A stretch of DNA of 64,000 bases from Marinilongibacter aquaticus (GTDB lineage: Bacteria > Bacteroidota > Bacteroidia > Cytophagales > Spirosomataceae), in contig NZ_CP083757.1 of the NCBI RefSeq assembly GCF_020149935.1, positions 2,009,501 through 2,073,500 of the forward strand, given 5' to 3'. This document shows, one piece after another, positions 1-9,518 of this stretch. Numbering within the stretch: position 1 is the stretch's first letter; the number at the start of each line of letters is the position of its first letter. The translations under genes and the position numbers were made by a program. The notes below the pieces were generated by a model, which was given only the letters and a program-made list of their open reading frames with translations, ran no database searches and was not told the DNA's origin.

Positions 1-1
1 A

Positions 2-442
2 GGCCCTACAGGCTATGCCCACGGTGCGGCCATGATGCTCAAGAGAGAATGCCTTTTGGCTGCTGGCCCAATGCAAAGCCATTACTTCCTCTACTATGAA
101 GAATTGGATTGGTGCGAACGTATAAAGAAATCGGGTTATTCGATTTGGGTAGAACCCTCTGTCACGCTGTATCACAAAGAATCGATAAGCGTAGGCAAAA
201 ACAGTCCGCTGAAAAGCTACTTCATGACACGAAACAGAATTCTATTCGAGCGTTTGCATGCCCCTTCGCCTACCACATTCTTTATTTTCTGCCTATATTT
301 CGCGGCTTTTGCCCTACCCAAAACCATACTGAACCATTTGATGGCCGGCGAATACGCCAATATAAAAAGTGTTTTCAAAGGTGTTTTCTGGCATTTCAAA
401 CATTCCAAAGACAGCACAGACCTTGGCTATCTCATAAAATAG
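2..442 (+). CDS. Glycosyltransferase family 2, C-terminal part (truncated by window edge)
   Basis: The frame is open from base 2, so this is the 3' part of a gene starting before the window. The fragment contains an acidic EELDW stretch followed by CERIKKSGY and a VTLYHKES segment. That is the usual C-terminal half of the rhamnosyltransferase-like GT2 domain, where the ED-type motif lies near the acceptor site. A hydrophobic stretch follows (FFIFCLYFAAFALP). The product probably adds a sugar to a lipid-linked exopolysaccharide repeat at the cytoplasmic membrane. Only 4 bp separate it from the next glycosyltransferase, so the two are probably co-transcribed. The family call is good. Donor and acceptor cannot be read from the sequence. 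Confidence 0.85.
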   Translation, partial: GPTGYAHGAAMMLKRECLLAAGPMQSHYFLYYEELDWCERIKKSGYSIWVEPSVTLYHKESISVGKNSPLKSYFMTRNRILFERLHAPSPTTFFIFCLYFAAFALPKTILNHLMAGEYANIKSVFKGVFWHFKHSKDSTDLGYLIK

Positions 443-446
443 AACC

Positions 447-1622
447 ATGATAAAACTGATACTCTTACTCGCCTTGTTCGTTGTACTGTTTACGTATTTG
501 GGATACGGGATCGTACTTTATCTACTTGTGCTCATAAAAAGAAGGCGAAACAAAAGCCCAAAAACAGTCGAGACTCATGATTTGCCCAGCCTAAGCCTCG
601 TGGTGGCGGCCTACAACGAGGCTCCGATCATGCGAGAGAAAATTGCCAATACGCTTCAGCTCGAATATCCTAAAGACCGTTTAAAACTGATTTTCATTAC
701 GGATGGATCAAACGATGAAAGTCCGGAAATTGTAAAAGAATATCCAGAGATCCTTTCGCTTCACCAAGCTGCGAGACAAGGCAAGATCGCGGCCATTCAT
801 CGGGCCATGAAAGTGGTGGATACCGAAATCGTGGTCTTCACCGATGCCAACACGCTGTTGAACACCGAAGCCCTTGTGGCCATTGCCCGGCAATACGAAA
901 ACCCAGAGATCGGGGCCGTGGCCGGTGAAAAGCGAGTGAAGATGGACGACAATATCGATGCGGCGGCTACAGAAGGCATCTATTGGAAATATGAATCGAC
1001 CTTGAAGAAATGGGATGCCGAACTCTATTCTGTGGTAGGGGCTGCTGGCGAACTGTTTAGCTTACGCACACCACTATACGAAATACTGCCCAGCGACACG
1101 ATTCTTGATGATTTCATCCTTTCGCTCAATGTCACCAAAAAAGGGTATCGCGTGGCCTATGAGCCCAAGGCCTATGCTGTGGAATTGGCCTCCGAAAATG
1201 TAGAAGAAGAGTTGAAGCGAAAAGTCCGGATTTCTGCCGGAGGCATCCAATCCATTTTACGGCTTCCCGAACTTTTAAATCCTTTCAGAAACCCTGTGTT
1301 GAGTTTTCAATACATTGGCCATCGCGTTTTGCGTTGGACAATCACCCCGTTTTGCCTCATTATAGCCTTTTGTGCCAATCTATGGCTTGTTTTGGACGAA
1401 CCAACACACATTTGGATTTCATTGCTCTTTGGGGCTCAATGTGTTTTTTACCTCTTGGCTCTGCTGGGATGGCTCTTGCAAAACAGAAAAGTCAAACTTA
1501 AAATAGCCTTTATACCCTACTATTTCTGCATGATGAACTATGCGGTCATCGCGGGGCTTTTCCGCTATTTACGCGGACGGCAGTCCGCAGTTTGGGAAAA
1601 AGCACAAAGGCGGTCGGCTTAA
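447..1622 (+). CDS. Membrane glycosyltransferase family 2 (cellulose/chitin-synthase-like)
   Basis: The 391-residue protein has an N-terminal membrane segment (about 3-30), a GT2 catalytic domain (about 47-270) and three C-terminal membrane segments (about 300-316, 324-344, 352-372). Visible motifs are TDGSND (85-90), FTDAN (131-135, the DxD-like site), DDF (221-223) and a KRKVRISAGGIQ stretch (257-268) at the place of the QxxRW motif of processive synthases. Such proteins use nucleotide sugars at the inner membrane to extend a polysaccharide. The gene starts 4 bp after the preceding glycosyltransferase and ends 4 bp into the convergent gene at 1619. The sugar is unknown. Confidence 0.9.
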   Translation: MIKLILLLALFVVLFTYLGYGIVLYLLVLIKRRRNKSPKTVETHDLPSLSLVVAAYNEAPIMREKIANTLQLEYPKDRLKLIFITDGSNDESPEIVKEYPEILSLHQAARQGKIAAIHRAMKVVDTEIVVFTDANTLLNTEALVAIARQYENPEIGAVAGEKRVKMDDNIDAAATEGIYWKYESTLKKWDAELYSVVGAAGELFSLRTPLYEILPSDTILDDFILSLNVTKKGYRVAYEPKAYAVELASENVEEELKRKVRISAGGIQSILRLPELLNPFRNPVLSFQYIGHRVLRWTITPFCLIIAFCANLWLVLDEPTHIWISLLFGAQCVFYLLALLGWLLQNRKVKLKIAFIPYYFCMMNYAVIAGLFRYLRGRQSAVWEKAQRRSA

Positions 1623-2818
1623 GGCAAATGCCGTTTTATTTCTTTTTCAAACTCTTCGGCTCTGTTTTCCCAAGTATTGTCCGAAGCCAATTGAACCCTT
1701 CGGATTTTACTTTCTTCGTTGTCTAAATCGATGCACTGGTTTAAAGCTTTTGAAAAGGAGATGGCGTCTTGGCAATATTTCACTTCGTCGCCTGTATAAT
1801 CGGCCAAATCTGGATTGAAATTCGTGGCCACTACAGCAATGCCGGCACCAAGGTATTCAAACAGCTTTAAGGGAAACACCGTGTCGCTGTGTTCCTCTTG
1901 TTTGAAGGGGATTATTCCCACATCGAAGCCCTTTAGAGCCGAAGGCAGCTCGCTGTACTTCATTGGGCCAGGGAAAAAGACATGCGACATTTTGCGTATT
2001 TCTTCGGGAATGCCCTCAAAAACGGGCCCAATAAAAACAAAACTCATGTGTTTGTTTTGGGCACAAACCTCCTTCATCAACCCGAAATCCATGCGGTGAT
2101 CGATGCTGCCAAAATAACCCACCACAGGCTTTTTCTTGTCTTTTAGAAAGGTATGAATCGGCATATCGGGCAAAAGGGCTTTGCGGCTATGCTCAAAGTT
2201 GGCGGCATTGGGAATGAACGCCGTATTCTTGTTGATCAACGCTTTTTCATTGAACAACTTCTGACTGCTGCAAATAATCAGGTCGGAATTACGGACCAGT
2301 ACATCTTCCGAAATAATGCCGTGCTTGGCGTCGAAATCTCCTCGTATGGGATCCAAACAGTGATAGATTGTCAAATCGGGCTTGGGCAAAAGGCCTTCGG
2401 CCACTTCGGGGTAGTGAAAGTTAAAAGAGTTGATGTAGACATAATCCTGCACACCCTCCTTGCGTAAAACCTTGCTGATTTTACGGGAGATCCATTTTTC
2501 ATTCAGTCGAAGCAATTTCCGGTACAGAGGGCCTTCTTTGAGGAAATGAATGGAAAGCATCAAAGGCAAAATGTAAATTTTCAATCCCCCTTCCTCCTTT
2601 TCTTCGATGGGCATCAGGGATTTGAAAAAACTTTTCCTTCTTTTACATTCGTCACTACCTCTTCTTTTCAGCAAATCGGAAAGGGTATATGGATTATCAA
2701 AATAATAAACCGAATTATTTTTTGCCAATTGCTTTGCGATTTCGAAAGATGTAGACTTTATTTCTGCATCAAACCGGAACAAGCTTAAAATTATTATGTG
2801 CCGGCCTCGAGGTTTCAT
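1619..2818 (-). CDS. Glycosyltransferase, GT4/GT1-like (GT-B fold)
   Basis: With the ATG at 2818 the product has 399 residues and begins MKPRGRHIII. An upstream in-frame start at 2899 would overlap the divergent gene's leader and adds 27 residues with no family resemblance. The C-terminal half carries GT-B features: VVGYFGSIDHRMD, an SDTVFPLKLFEYLGAG nucleotide-sugar-binding loop and an acidic Lys/Glu region. This resembles TuaH/WcaI-type transferases. It is likely a cytoplasmic or peripheral enzyme of exopolysaccharide repeat assembly. It is transcribed away from the gene at 2903 and converges on the gene at 447 with a 4-bp overlap. Confidence 0.85.
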   Translation of the reverse strand: MKPRGRHIIILSLFRFDAEIKSTSFEIAKQLAKNNSVYYFDNPYTLSDLLKRRGSDECKRRKSFFKSLMPIEEKEEGGLKIYILPLMLSIHFLKEGPLYRKLLRLNEKWISRKISKVLRKEGVQDYVYINSFNFHYPEVAEGLLPKPDLTIYHCLDPIRGDFDAKHGIISEDVLVRNSDLIICSSQKLFNEKALINKNTAFIPNAANFEHSRKALLPDMPIHTFLKDKKKPVVGYFGSIDHRMDFGLMKEVCAQNKHMSFVFIGPVFEGIPEEIRKMSHVFFPGPMKYSELPSALKGFDVGIIPFKQEEHSDTVFPLKLFEYLGAGIAVVATNFNPDLADYTGDEVKYCQDAISFSKALNQCIDLDNEESKIRRVQLASDNTWENRAEEFEKEIKRHLP

Positions 2819-2902
2819 TTTAGAAATTAGGTTGGACAGTTTGAGAAACTTATATATAGAGGCAATATAGCCACGAATTTGTTCTCCGTCAAAACACAAA
2901 AG

Positions 2903-3997
2903 ATGATTAAAATTTTATTCGACCATCAGAAATTCACAACCCAACGCTTCGGAGGCATCAGCAGATACTTTGCGGCCCTAATGGAACGCCTACAAGCTAC
3001 CGAATCTTTCGATTACGAAATAGGCTTGGAATATTCTGAAAACGAATACCTTAATATAGAGTTTTCTGAGTTCAAAAAACTCCTCTTTTCCAATAAAATC
3101 GGCAAACGTTTCCTTTATCAACTGAATGAAAGAAAATCTCTCGAATATGTAAAAAAGGATAATTTCGATATTTTCCACCCTACTTATTACGATAATTATT
3201 TCGCCAAAGACCTGAAAAAGCCCCTTGTCACGACCATCCACGACATGACTTACGAATTGTTGCCCGAATACTTTTGGGCACAAGACCCCCTTACACAACA
3301 AAAAAGAATGCACATCGAGCAAGCCGATGCCATCATTGCGATCTCCGAATCCACCAAAAACGACATCTTAAACGTATATCCATCTGCGAACGAAAACCGT
3401 ATCCATGTTATCCATCACGGAATAGAGCTTGTTGCCGAGCCTGAAACCCAAATTATCCCCACATTACCAGAGACTTTTGTACTTTTTGTGGGCGACAGAA
3501 GCGGGTACAAAAACTTTTACAAAACACTCACTTCATACAAGATTATCAGTGGCAATTTCCCCGAGCTGAAACTTGTTTTGGTGGGTGGCGGGTCCTTGGC
3601 TATTGCCGAAAACGAGGCCATCAATAGGCTGGGTTTGAAAGACAAAGTTGTGCACATGTCGCTGAACAATGCCCAACTGAACTATACCTACCAAAAGGCC
3701 CAATACCTGATTTACCCCTCGCTATACGAAGGATTTGGTTTGCCCATTCTGGAAGCTTTTCAGAACAACTGCCCTTTGATTTTGAGCCACATTCCTTGCT
3801 TTAAAGAAATTGCCGGCTCAGCCGCTTTGTATTTTGAACCCAATGAAGAAGGGGGTATGATAAAACCAATGGAACTTCTGCTTACCGACGAAAACCTCAA
3901 GAGGCATCTGATTGCACTTGGAAGAGAGAAATTAAAACAATACGACATCAAAACCTGTCTGGAAAAAACCCTCAATCTCTACGAAAGCCTGGTTTAA
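2903..3997 (+). CDS. Glycosyltransferase family 4 (mannosyltransferase-like)
   Basis: The ATG at 2903 gives 364 residues starting MIKILFDHQKF. The N-terminus has a QRFGGISRYF glycine loop typical of acceptor-side GT4 domains. The C-terminal GT-B half has FVLFVGDRSGYKNF, LVLVGGG and YPSLYEGFGLPILEAF, the EGFGLPxLE motif that binds the sugar nucleotide. It probably transfers mannose or a similar sugar from a nucleotide donor to the lipid-linked repeat. It ends 4 bp into the convergent fucosyltransferase-like gene. The family call is secure; the sugar is inferred only loosely. Confidence 0.9.
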   Translation: MIKILFDHQKFTTQRFGGISRYFAALMERLQATESFDYEIGLEYSENEYLNIEFSEFKKLLFSNKIGKRFLYQLNERKSLEYVKKDNFDIFHPTYYDNYFAKDLKKPLVTTIHDMTYELLPEYFWAQDPLTQQKRMHIEQADAIIAISESTKNDILNVYPSANENRIHVIHHGIELVAEPETQIIPTLPETFVLFVGDRSGYKNFYKTLTSYKIISGNFPELKLVLVGGGSLAIAENEAINRLGLKDKVVHMSLNNAQLNYTYQKAQYLIYPSLYEGFGLPILEAFQNNCPLILSHIPCFKEIAGSAALYFEPNEEGGMIKPMELLLTDENLKRHLIALGREKLKQYDIKTCLEKTLNLYESLV

Positions 3998-4806
3998 TCT
4001 TTCGGCACTTCCACCCATTCAAACTTGTCGGTCATGACGCCCTGCGGGTGCTCGCGGCCAATCCGAAAAGCCATCCAATTTTTTGGAGCAATGACTCTCT
4101 GCTTTTTAGGCGAAAAATAACAGGCCCACCAAGCAAATGTACTGTTTGAAATAATGGCCACATCGGCATTTTGAATCAATTGAAAATCGATGATTTCGCT
4201 ATTGCTCGTAAAAATAAAATTGGGCTGTGCGGGAAAGGCATTCTTCACAAACTCCATATCATCGCTTACAAAAAACACGGTGTACTCTTCGATATTCGGC
4301 AGGGTATTCAATTGCTCTTGGAAATAAGAAATGGGCAATGAGATGTCGCGTTTTCCATAGTTCAGGTAATCGGTTCTCCGAATGTGCACCACCACCGTCT
4401 TGTTCGCACCGAAAACCGCACCAAACTTTTCATGAAAAGCATCTGAAAAAGGCTTTTTCAGCTTTAGCGGCTCGTAATTGGTCAATTTCTTTGCATAATA
4501 ATCGGACTGAAAATAGCCGTAAACCATTGTCCAGTTGGCAATGTCCCGCTCTCTGGGCTTGCTGAAATTCTGAATATAAAGCGGTTTAAAAGGAAAAACT
4601 TTGGGGATAATCCGAGCCAAAACCGAATACAACTTCGAATTGAGCAGCACATTGTTTACCGGCCCCAAATCGAAATATTTTCCCAGATAGGCATGATGCG
4701 GGTTCGGAAAAAAACAAAGCTTTCCTGTCTGCTGTTTCAAATACTGGAGATAATAATATTGGAAAATCTGGTTTCCCAAACGCCCCATAAAGTACACACC
4801 TATCAT
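3994..4806 (-). CDS. Alpha-1,2-fucosyltransferase-like protein (GT11)
   Basis: The 270-residue protein has the GT11 hallmarks. These are an N-terminal GRLGNQIFQY (8-17), HIRRTDY (141-147, the HxRRxD GDP-fucose site), VSDD (180-183) and NSTFAWWACYF (221-231). GT11 enzymes transfer L-fucose (sometimes L-galactose) from a GDP sugar in alpha-1,2 linkage. It lies 5 bp downstream of the flippase gene on the same strand, so it belongs to the operon that runs leftward from 7140. Its presence suggests that the exopolysaccharide carries fucose, which may matter because a fucosidase is encoded at 34.5 kb. Confidence 0.9.
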   Translation of the reverse strand: MIGVYFMGRLGNQIFQYYYLQYLKQQTGKLCFFPNPHHAYLGKYFDLGPVNNVLLNSKLYSVLARIIPKVFPFKPLYIQNFSKPRERDIANWTMVYGYFQSDYYAKKLTNYEPLKLKKPFSDAFHEKFGAVFGANKTVVVHIRRTDYLNYGKRDISLPISYFQEQLNTLPNIEEYTVFFVSDDMEFVKNAFPAQPNFIFTSNSEIIDFQLIQNADVAIISNSTFAWWACYFSPKKQRVIAPKNWMAFRIGREHPQGVMTDKFEWVEVPKD

Positions 4807-4811
4807 ATTAT

Positions 4812-6182
4812 TTAATTTTCTTTATTCGCAAACATTTTTTGCCACATGGGCTGGATATACTTGACAAAAAACTCGGGATAAAACTTGTAGGTATACATCC
4901 ATACATTGCGTAGGCTCACTGCAATTTCCCTTTTCAACAAAACCTGAGCCACTGCAAAACCCACAATATTCGACACCAAAGTAGCGTAAGCGGCTCCCAT
5001 CACACCCCACTGCCCGATAAAGAAATAGTTGAGCAATAAATTGGCCACCGTAGTAAACAGCACCACATAAAAGGTTGTTTTTGTCTTGCCAATCGAATCG
5101 AAAATCGTACCAAACTGCCGACCAAACGGAATGAGTATACTGTAGATCAGAGTCACTTTCAACAGGGGATACGAAGCGGAATAACGCTCGCCCGCGATGA
5201 ATTCAAGTGTAAACTCGGCGAAAAAATACAGCAGAAACAAACCGGGCAACAAAATGGCCAAAGTGGTACCCACCGACTTCTCATACAGGTATTTGATGGC
5301 CTCTTTTCCTTCCGAGGCCATACGTTTGGCACTTTGGGGAAAAACAATCACCGCCATGGCATTTGTGGGGATATCCACCAAATTGGTGATCCTTACCGCG
5401 ATATTGAAAGCACCCGAAGCCACTGGACTCAGCATAGCCCCCAACATCATTTGGTCTACCGTACCCGAAAGCAGAGAACTTACCGACGTTCCAAAACCAT
5501 ATTTACCGTAGGATATCAACTTTTTCACCCAATGCCGCACATTCACCAAACTGAAATGAAGGTTTTTCCGCACACTGAAAAAAGCCGCAATGGCTGCCAG
5601 AGCAATGCCCAAAATCTGTACCCACACCAAAGTGCTAAGACTGATTGCCGTACTCGAAAAATAGACCGCCAGCACAAAAAAGCAAAAAATTGATTGACGA
5701 ATGAGGTTGGATACAAAGATGCCCTTGAAGTTCAACTTCGCCTGCTCTATCCAGTTGAAGAGGTTCAAAAAACCCGAAATACTGAAAGAGATTATAAACA
5801 AATACAGCAGCATTTCTACCTTCGGCGAATCCCATAATCTGGCCAGAAAACCCGCGAAAATCAAGATGAGCACAATGCAAATCACGGTAACGGATATATT
5901 CAAAAAAGCGGCTGCCGTAATGATCGAAGCAAACTCACCTTTTTCACTTGCCGAAGCGTACCGCACCAATGCCGTTTGGATGAGTCCATTCCGAATGGCC
6001 TCCAAAATCGTGATGGTAGACATGAACAGCACCCAAACCCCGTATTCTTCTTTCGACAGTACACGAATGAGCAAGTAAAAACTCGCAAAGCCCAAAAGCA
6101 CGCCCGAAAAGTTTTGTACCAGTGTGAGAAGTCCCGAAACCAACCAATAATTTTTACCTTCTGTATGTTCAGTTTTACTCAT
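4812..6182 (-). CDS. Polysaccharide flippase (Wzx-like, MVF/MATE superfamily)
   Basis: The product is a 456-residue integral membrane protein with about 12 hydrophobic segments, of the lipopolysaccharide O-unit flippase type. Such proteins move undecaprenyl-linked repeats across the inner membrane. I chose the ATG at 6182 over 6206 because it overlaps the stop of the upstream gene (ATGAGTAA), a typical translational-coupling arrangement. It sits between the unrecognised protein at 6175 and the GT11 gene. With the polymerase at 8059 and the chain-length protein at 10806 it completes a Wzx/Wzy-type pathway. Confidence 0.9.
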   Translation of the reverse strand: MSKTEHTEGKNYWLVSGLLTLVQNFSGVLLGFASFYLLIRVLSKEEYGVWVLFMSTITILEAIRNGLIQTALVRYASASEKGEFASIITAAAFLNISVTVICIVLILIFAGFLARLWDSPKVEMLLYLFIISFSISGFLNLFNWIEQAKLNFKGIFVSNLIRQSIFCFFVLAVYFSSTAISLSTLVWVQILGIALAAIAAFFSVRKNLHFSLVNVRHWVKKLISYGKYGFGTSVSSLLSGTVDQMMLGAMLSPVASGAFNIAVRITNLVDIPTNAMAVIVFPQSAKRMASEGKEAIKYLYEKSVGTTLAILLPGLFLLYFFAEFTLEFIAGERYSASYPLLKVTLIYSILIPFGRQFGTIFDSIGKTKTTFYVVLFTTVANLLLNYFFIGQWGVMGAAYATLVSNIVGFAVAQVLLKREIAVSLRNVWMYTYKFYPEFFVKYIQPMWQKMFANKEN

Positions 6183-7140
6183 TGGGGCTGGTTTTAAGGT
6201 GTTCATCCACCAAAAGCTTCAACTCTTCATCGCTCTTGGCATGGGCAATCAGTGCCCCCGAAAACTTGGGGTACAATTTTTGATAACACTGAAAATGATG
6301 TTCGGGGCCTTTTTTAGACAGGATAATGTTTATTCCTCCAAAGTAACTGGCCAAGGTGGCTGTGCCGCCGTGCACCGACACAAAGCGTTCGGCATTGGCG
6401 TACAAGCAAAACTGAAAATGATTGAAATTCTTGGCCTGAATTTTATTTTCCTTGTACAGGTCTTCCACCAAAATCACATGTGGATACCGTTCTTTCAACC
6501 AATCGTATTCGTTCAGTTCGTAAACCTCGCTGTTATCGTTTGTGATATGTTCTGGCCTTGGCCTGTTGTAGATAATTTGGTATTGGTCGCTCAAATTCTC
6601 AATAATGTATTCCAAAACCTCCAAGCTCAAAAAACTGATCGGCGGGCCGCCCCACTCCATATTGTAACGGTTGGCAATGAGCAAAATGGGCCTTTCGTAC
6701 ACGTACACATCGTTTTTATACTTCTCTTTCAAAGGCACAGGCTGCCACTTATTCATGTCGTAATCTTGCCCGTACAGTACACGGGGCATATCGTAATTGT
6801 AATTGCCCTCATTGGTACGGGTATCGAAAACCTCTTCATGGTTTTCGGAAAAAAAATAAAGTTCTTTGGTGTACTTGGCTGCTTCGGTTTTCTGCAAAGT
6901 GCCGTTGAGGTAATGCCAATAGGCATGCGGAAGGGCAAACTGAAGATCTGGAGCAAATTCTCCATAAAAGCTAAGGGTTTTATAGGGTTTTCTGAGCACG
7001 AAGTCTCGAAACCAGTAGCGACCCTGCCGATATTTACACATCACCGTGTCTTTATAAAATGCCCTAAGTGCAGAGGGCACACGGTAATAACGCACTTTTA
7101 CATACAGTCCGATTAGTTTTCTGGCAATAGGCGATATCAT
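6175..7140 (-). CDS. Putative glycosyltransferase of unassigned family
   Basis: The product has 321 residues and no membrane segment. I do not recognise a named family with certainty. The central part has PILLIANRYNMEWGG and QIIYNRPRP. The C-terminal part has FVSVHGGTATLASYFGG, which resembles the sugar-nucleotide loop of GT-B enzymes and GT61-like proteins. The gene is first in the leftward operon with the flippase and GT11 genes and overlaps the flippase start by 8 bp. That context supports a role in exopolysaccharide assembly. It could also be a modifying enzyme rather than a transferase. Confidence 0.65.
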   Translation of the reverse strand: MISPIARKLIGLYVKVRYYRVPSALRAFYKDTVMCKYRQGRYWFRDFVLRKPYKTLSFYGEFAPDLQFALPHAYWHYLNGTLQKTEAAKYTKELYFFSENHEEVFDTRTNEGNYNYDMPRVLYGQDYDMNKWQPVPLKEKYKNDVYVYERPILLIANRYNMEWGGPPISFLSLEVLEYIIENLSDQYQIIYNRPRPEHITNDNSEVYELNEYDWLKERYPHVILVEDLYKENKIQAKNFNHFQFCLYANAERFVSVHGGTATLASYFGGINIILSKKGPEHHFQCYQKLYPKFSGALIAHAKSDEELKLLVDEHLKTSPNE

Positions 7141-7273
7141 AGAAGAGTCGATAAGGACATTTGTTAGATTGAAAGCCTTTTCACAAACATACAGAATATT
7201 TCGAATTTTGGTTAATTTAGCCGCGAATAGGTGAATTACATTTCATTTACGAATGAAGCTTTAATAAGTAAAA

Positions 7274-8062
7274 ATGACTGAAGGTATCAAAAGTCATGCA
7301 GATGTGAGTTTATTGATTACGCATTACAACCGCAGCAGTTCGTTGGAAAGGTTGTTGTCTGCACTCCGAGATTTAAAGATCGAATTCTTCGAAATCATTG
7401 TTTCCGACGATTGCAGTGCTGAAAAGCACCTTCGCAAACTGCAGGAACTGCAAAAGGAATTCGGGATAACCCTGCTACGCTCTCCGCAAAATCAGGGCTT
7501 GGGTCACAATATCAACAAAGGGCAAAGTGCGGTAAAATCACCCTTTACCCTGTACGTACAGGAAGACTTCGTGCCGTACCCTCTTTTCAAAGAAAAACTG
7601 TGCGACGCCAAAAGGTTTATGGAAGAAGATCCCGATCTCGACCTCGTGCGGTTTTATGCCTTCGTCGATTATCCTGAAAAGAAAGATTTTGCCTGTGGTT
7701 TTTCCGAACTCATTTTCACTTGGAGAAACCCCAGCCACTTGAAATTTTACAAATACAGCGATCACCCTCATTTACGCCGTACGAGTTTTCAAGATAAATT
7801 CGGGAAATACATTGAAGGGCGTCCGGGAGATGAAACCGAATTCGATATGTCTCTGCGTTTTCTGAAAAGAAACGGAAAGGCTCTTTTCTATCGCGAATTC
7901 TCGTCCCTTTTCGATCACTCAAACCCTAGCCACGAACCCAGCACCATGGACCGGGTGAAATGGACCGAATCAAAAAACGGCTTTGTGCTATTTCTCCGCT
8001 TTTTCTATCTGCGATTCCGTTGGTTGAAAAATACGTTCCAACTGCTTACGTATAGATCTTAA
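7274..8062 (+). CDS. Glycosyltransferase family 2 (GT-A fold)
   Basis: The 262-residue soluble protein starts with a GT2 signature: VSLLITHYNRSSSLERLL near residues 10-27, then IIVSDDCSAE. NQGLGHNINKG and LYVQEDF follow, the latter likely carrying the metal-binding acidic pair. There is no membrane segment, so it probably works at the cytoplasmic face of the membrane. It is transcribed divergently from the operon at 7140, with a 133-bp gap that should hold both promoters. It ends 4 bp into the convergent polymerase gene. Confidence 0.88.
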   Translation: MTEGIKSHADVSLLITHYNRSSSLERLLSALRDLKIEFFEIIVSDDCSAEKHLRKLQELQKEFGITLLRSPQNQGLGHNINKGQSAVKSPFTLYVQEDFVPYPLFKEKLCDAKRFMEEDPDLDLVRFYAFVDYPEKKDFACGFSELIFTWRNPSHLKFYKYSDHPHLRRTSFQDKFGKYIEGRPGDETEFDMSLRFLKRNGKALFYREFSSLFDHSNPSHEPSTMDRVKWTESKNGFVLFLRFFYLRFRWLKNTFQLLTYRS

Positions 8063-9510
8063 AGTGATGAGATTTTCTCGTCGATTCGCCTAGTAGAATC
8101 AATCAAAGCCATGGCCAGATAAAACAATATATTCGAAGGGTATTGCACCAAGGCTTCCTGCGGATAACTGCCTATACCCAGCACGAATAGAATGAGGGTC
8201 ATCGCCATGCAATAACTTTTCAGTTCTTTGTTCTTGATCCTGAAGTAATTCTCAATCCCCGTTTTTATCCCCCAAAAAAGCATAAGACCAAACAAGAACA
8301 AGCCCACCCAGCCCTGCTCGGCGGCAATACGCACATAGCCACTATCGGGTGGAAAACTGGCCAAATAAGAACCCGGAGCGAAACGTACACCCCACACCCC
8401 AGTGCCACCCAAGCCCCCACCGAAGGGGTGCGAAAGAATATAGGGCTGCAATCGCCGTTGATTTTCGACCCGCACATTGAAAGAAGCATCATCGCTTGGT
8501 TTGAAAGCCGTTTGAAAACGGTATAAAGTGGGGTTCGATGTCGGGATTTTAATCATTACCGCCAGCACAACCGCGGCAAAAAGCCCAAAAACCAAAATCT
8601 GTTTATTGAATTTTAAAATAAAGAAAAGCACCAATCCCGCGGGAATCAGCACATAAGCTCCTCTGGTACCCGAAAAAAGCATAGAATACACACAGAGCAA
8701 AGCAATAAGGCTGTAGGGCAGCCATGTTTTCCAGCCTTTGCCCACCATGCCCAAGCAGAGAAAAAAGGCCATGACCATGTTGTAGGAAAACACCACGGGA
8801 TCGGAGAAAATGGAATATTTACGCCAATGACCGTCAATAAAAAGCAAACTGATAAGCAGGGGATCTGATGAAAGCTTGGCCATTTCCGAAGGCGAGAAAC
8901 CAAAGAATTCTTGTTTCAGGGCATAAATTGCCGCCACCACAGCCAATGCCAACCACAGCTTGATCAAAGTGCGGATGAAGGCCACAGAATCTACATAATA
9001 GACAAACACAAAATAAAGCATGGTCACCACTCCCACGGTACGCACGGTGTACAACCAGGCCATTCGCGAAGCGGCCCAAGGGTTGGCTACCTGAAGTATT
9101 GCATAGACAAACCAAAGCAGAACAAAAATGGCCACGCCTTCTTTAAAAATGCCCTTTTTCGGCTTTAGCCTTTGGTTGAAAAGAAAGCCGATCAGCAAGA
9201 ACCACATCAGAGCGTCCATTACGGTGCCCAAGGGAAACTCGATCCCAAGCCGAAGAAAAAAGAAGAGGAAAAAGCCCGCAATGATCAGAATCATTATTCC
9301 AAACCGTGGCTGGGTGGTCAAGAGGTACAAAATAGGCACAGCCACCATGGCCGCGATAAAGACCAAGCCAAACACAAGGCCCAATTTGACAATAAGGTAG
9401 GACAAAGCACAAACCAACACCGCCAGCAAAAGCAAGCCGTGTACATTCAGCAGTTTTTCCTGCCAAAACCTTTGTTTCAATATTTCTCCCAAACTGTTTT
9501 TCACAAGCAC
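8059..9510 (-). CDS. O-antigen ligase/polymerase-like membrane protein (Wzy/WaaL superfamily)
   Basis: The product has 483 residues with about 11 to 12 hydrophobic segments and a large periplasmic loop (about 340-400) containing FNVRVENQRRLQPY and HPFGGGLGGTGVWG. That layout and the SGTRGAYVL stretch are typical of the O-antigen ligase domain. In this context a repeat-unit polymerase acting at the periplasmic face is more likely than a lipid A ligase. It follows a 45-residue membrane protein gene by 8 bp, and both follow the GT2 gene at 9634. It is part of the leftward operon that begins at 13717. Confidence 0.88.
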   Translation of the reverse strand: MLVKNSLGEILKQRFWQEKLLNVHGLLLLAVLVCALSYLIVKLGLVFGLVFIAAMVAVPILYLLTTQPRFGIMILIIAGFFLFFFLRLGIEFPLGTVMDALMWFLLIGFLFNQRLKPKKGIFKEGVAIFVLLWFVYAILQVANPWAASRMAWLYTVRTVGVVTMLYFVFVYYVDSVAFIRTLIKLWLALAVVAAIYALKQEFFGFSPSEMAKLSSDPLLISLLFIDGHWRKYSIFSDPVVFSYNMVMAFFLCLGMVGKGWKTWLPYSLIALLCVYSMLFSGTRGAYVLIPAGLVLFFILKFNKQILVFGLFAAVVLAVMIKIPTSNPTLYRFQTAFKPSDDASFNVRVENQRRLQPYILSHPFGGGLGGTGVWGVRFAPGSYLASFPPDSGYVRIAAEQGWVGLFLFGLMLFWGIKTGIENYFRIKNKELKSYCMAMTLILFVLGIGSYPQEALVQYPSNILFYLAMALIDSTRRIDEKISSL

Positions 9511-9518
9511 CTAAATGG

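Noticed and set aside
6199-7116. 305-codon open frame on the plus strand
   Set aside because: It lies entirely antisense to the unassigned polysaccharide gene at 6175. Composition is that of a shadow frame.
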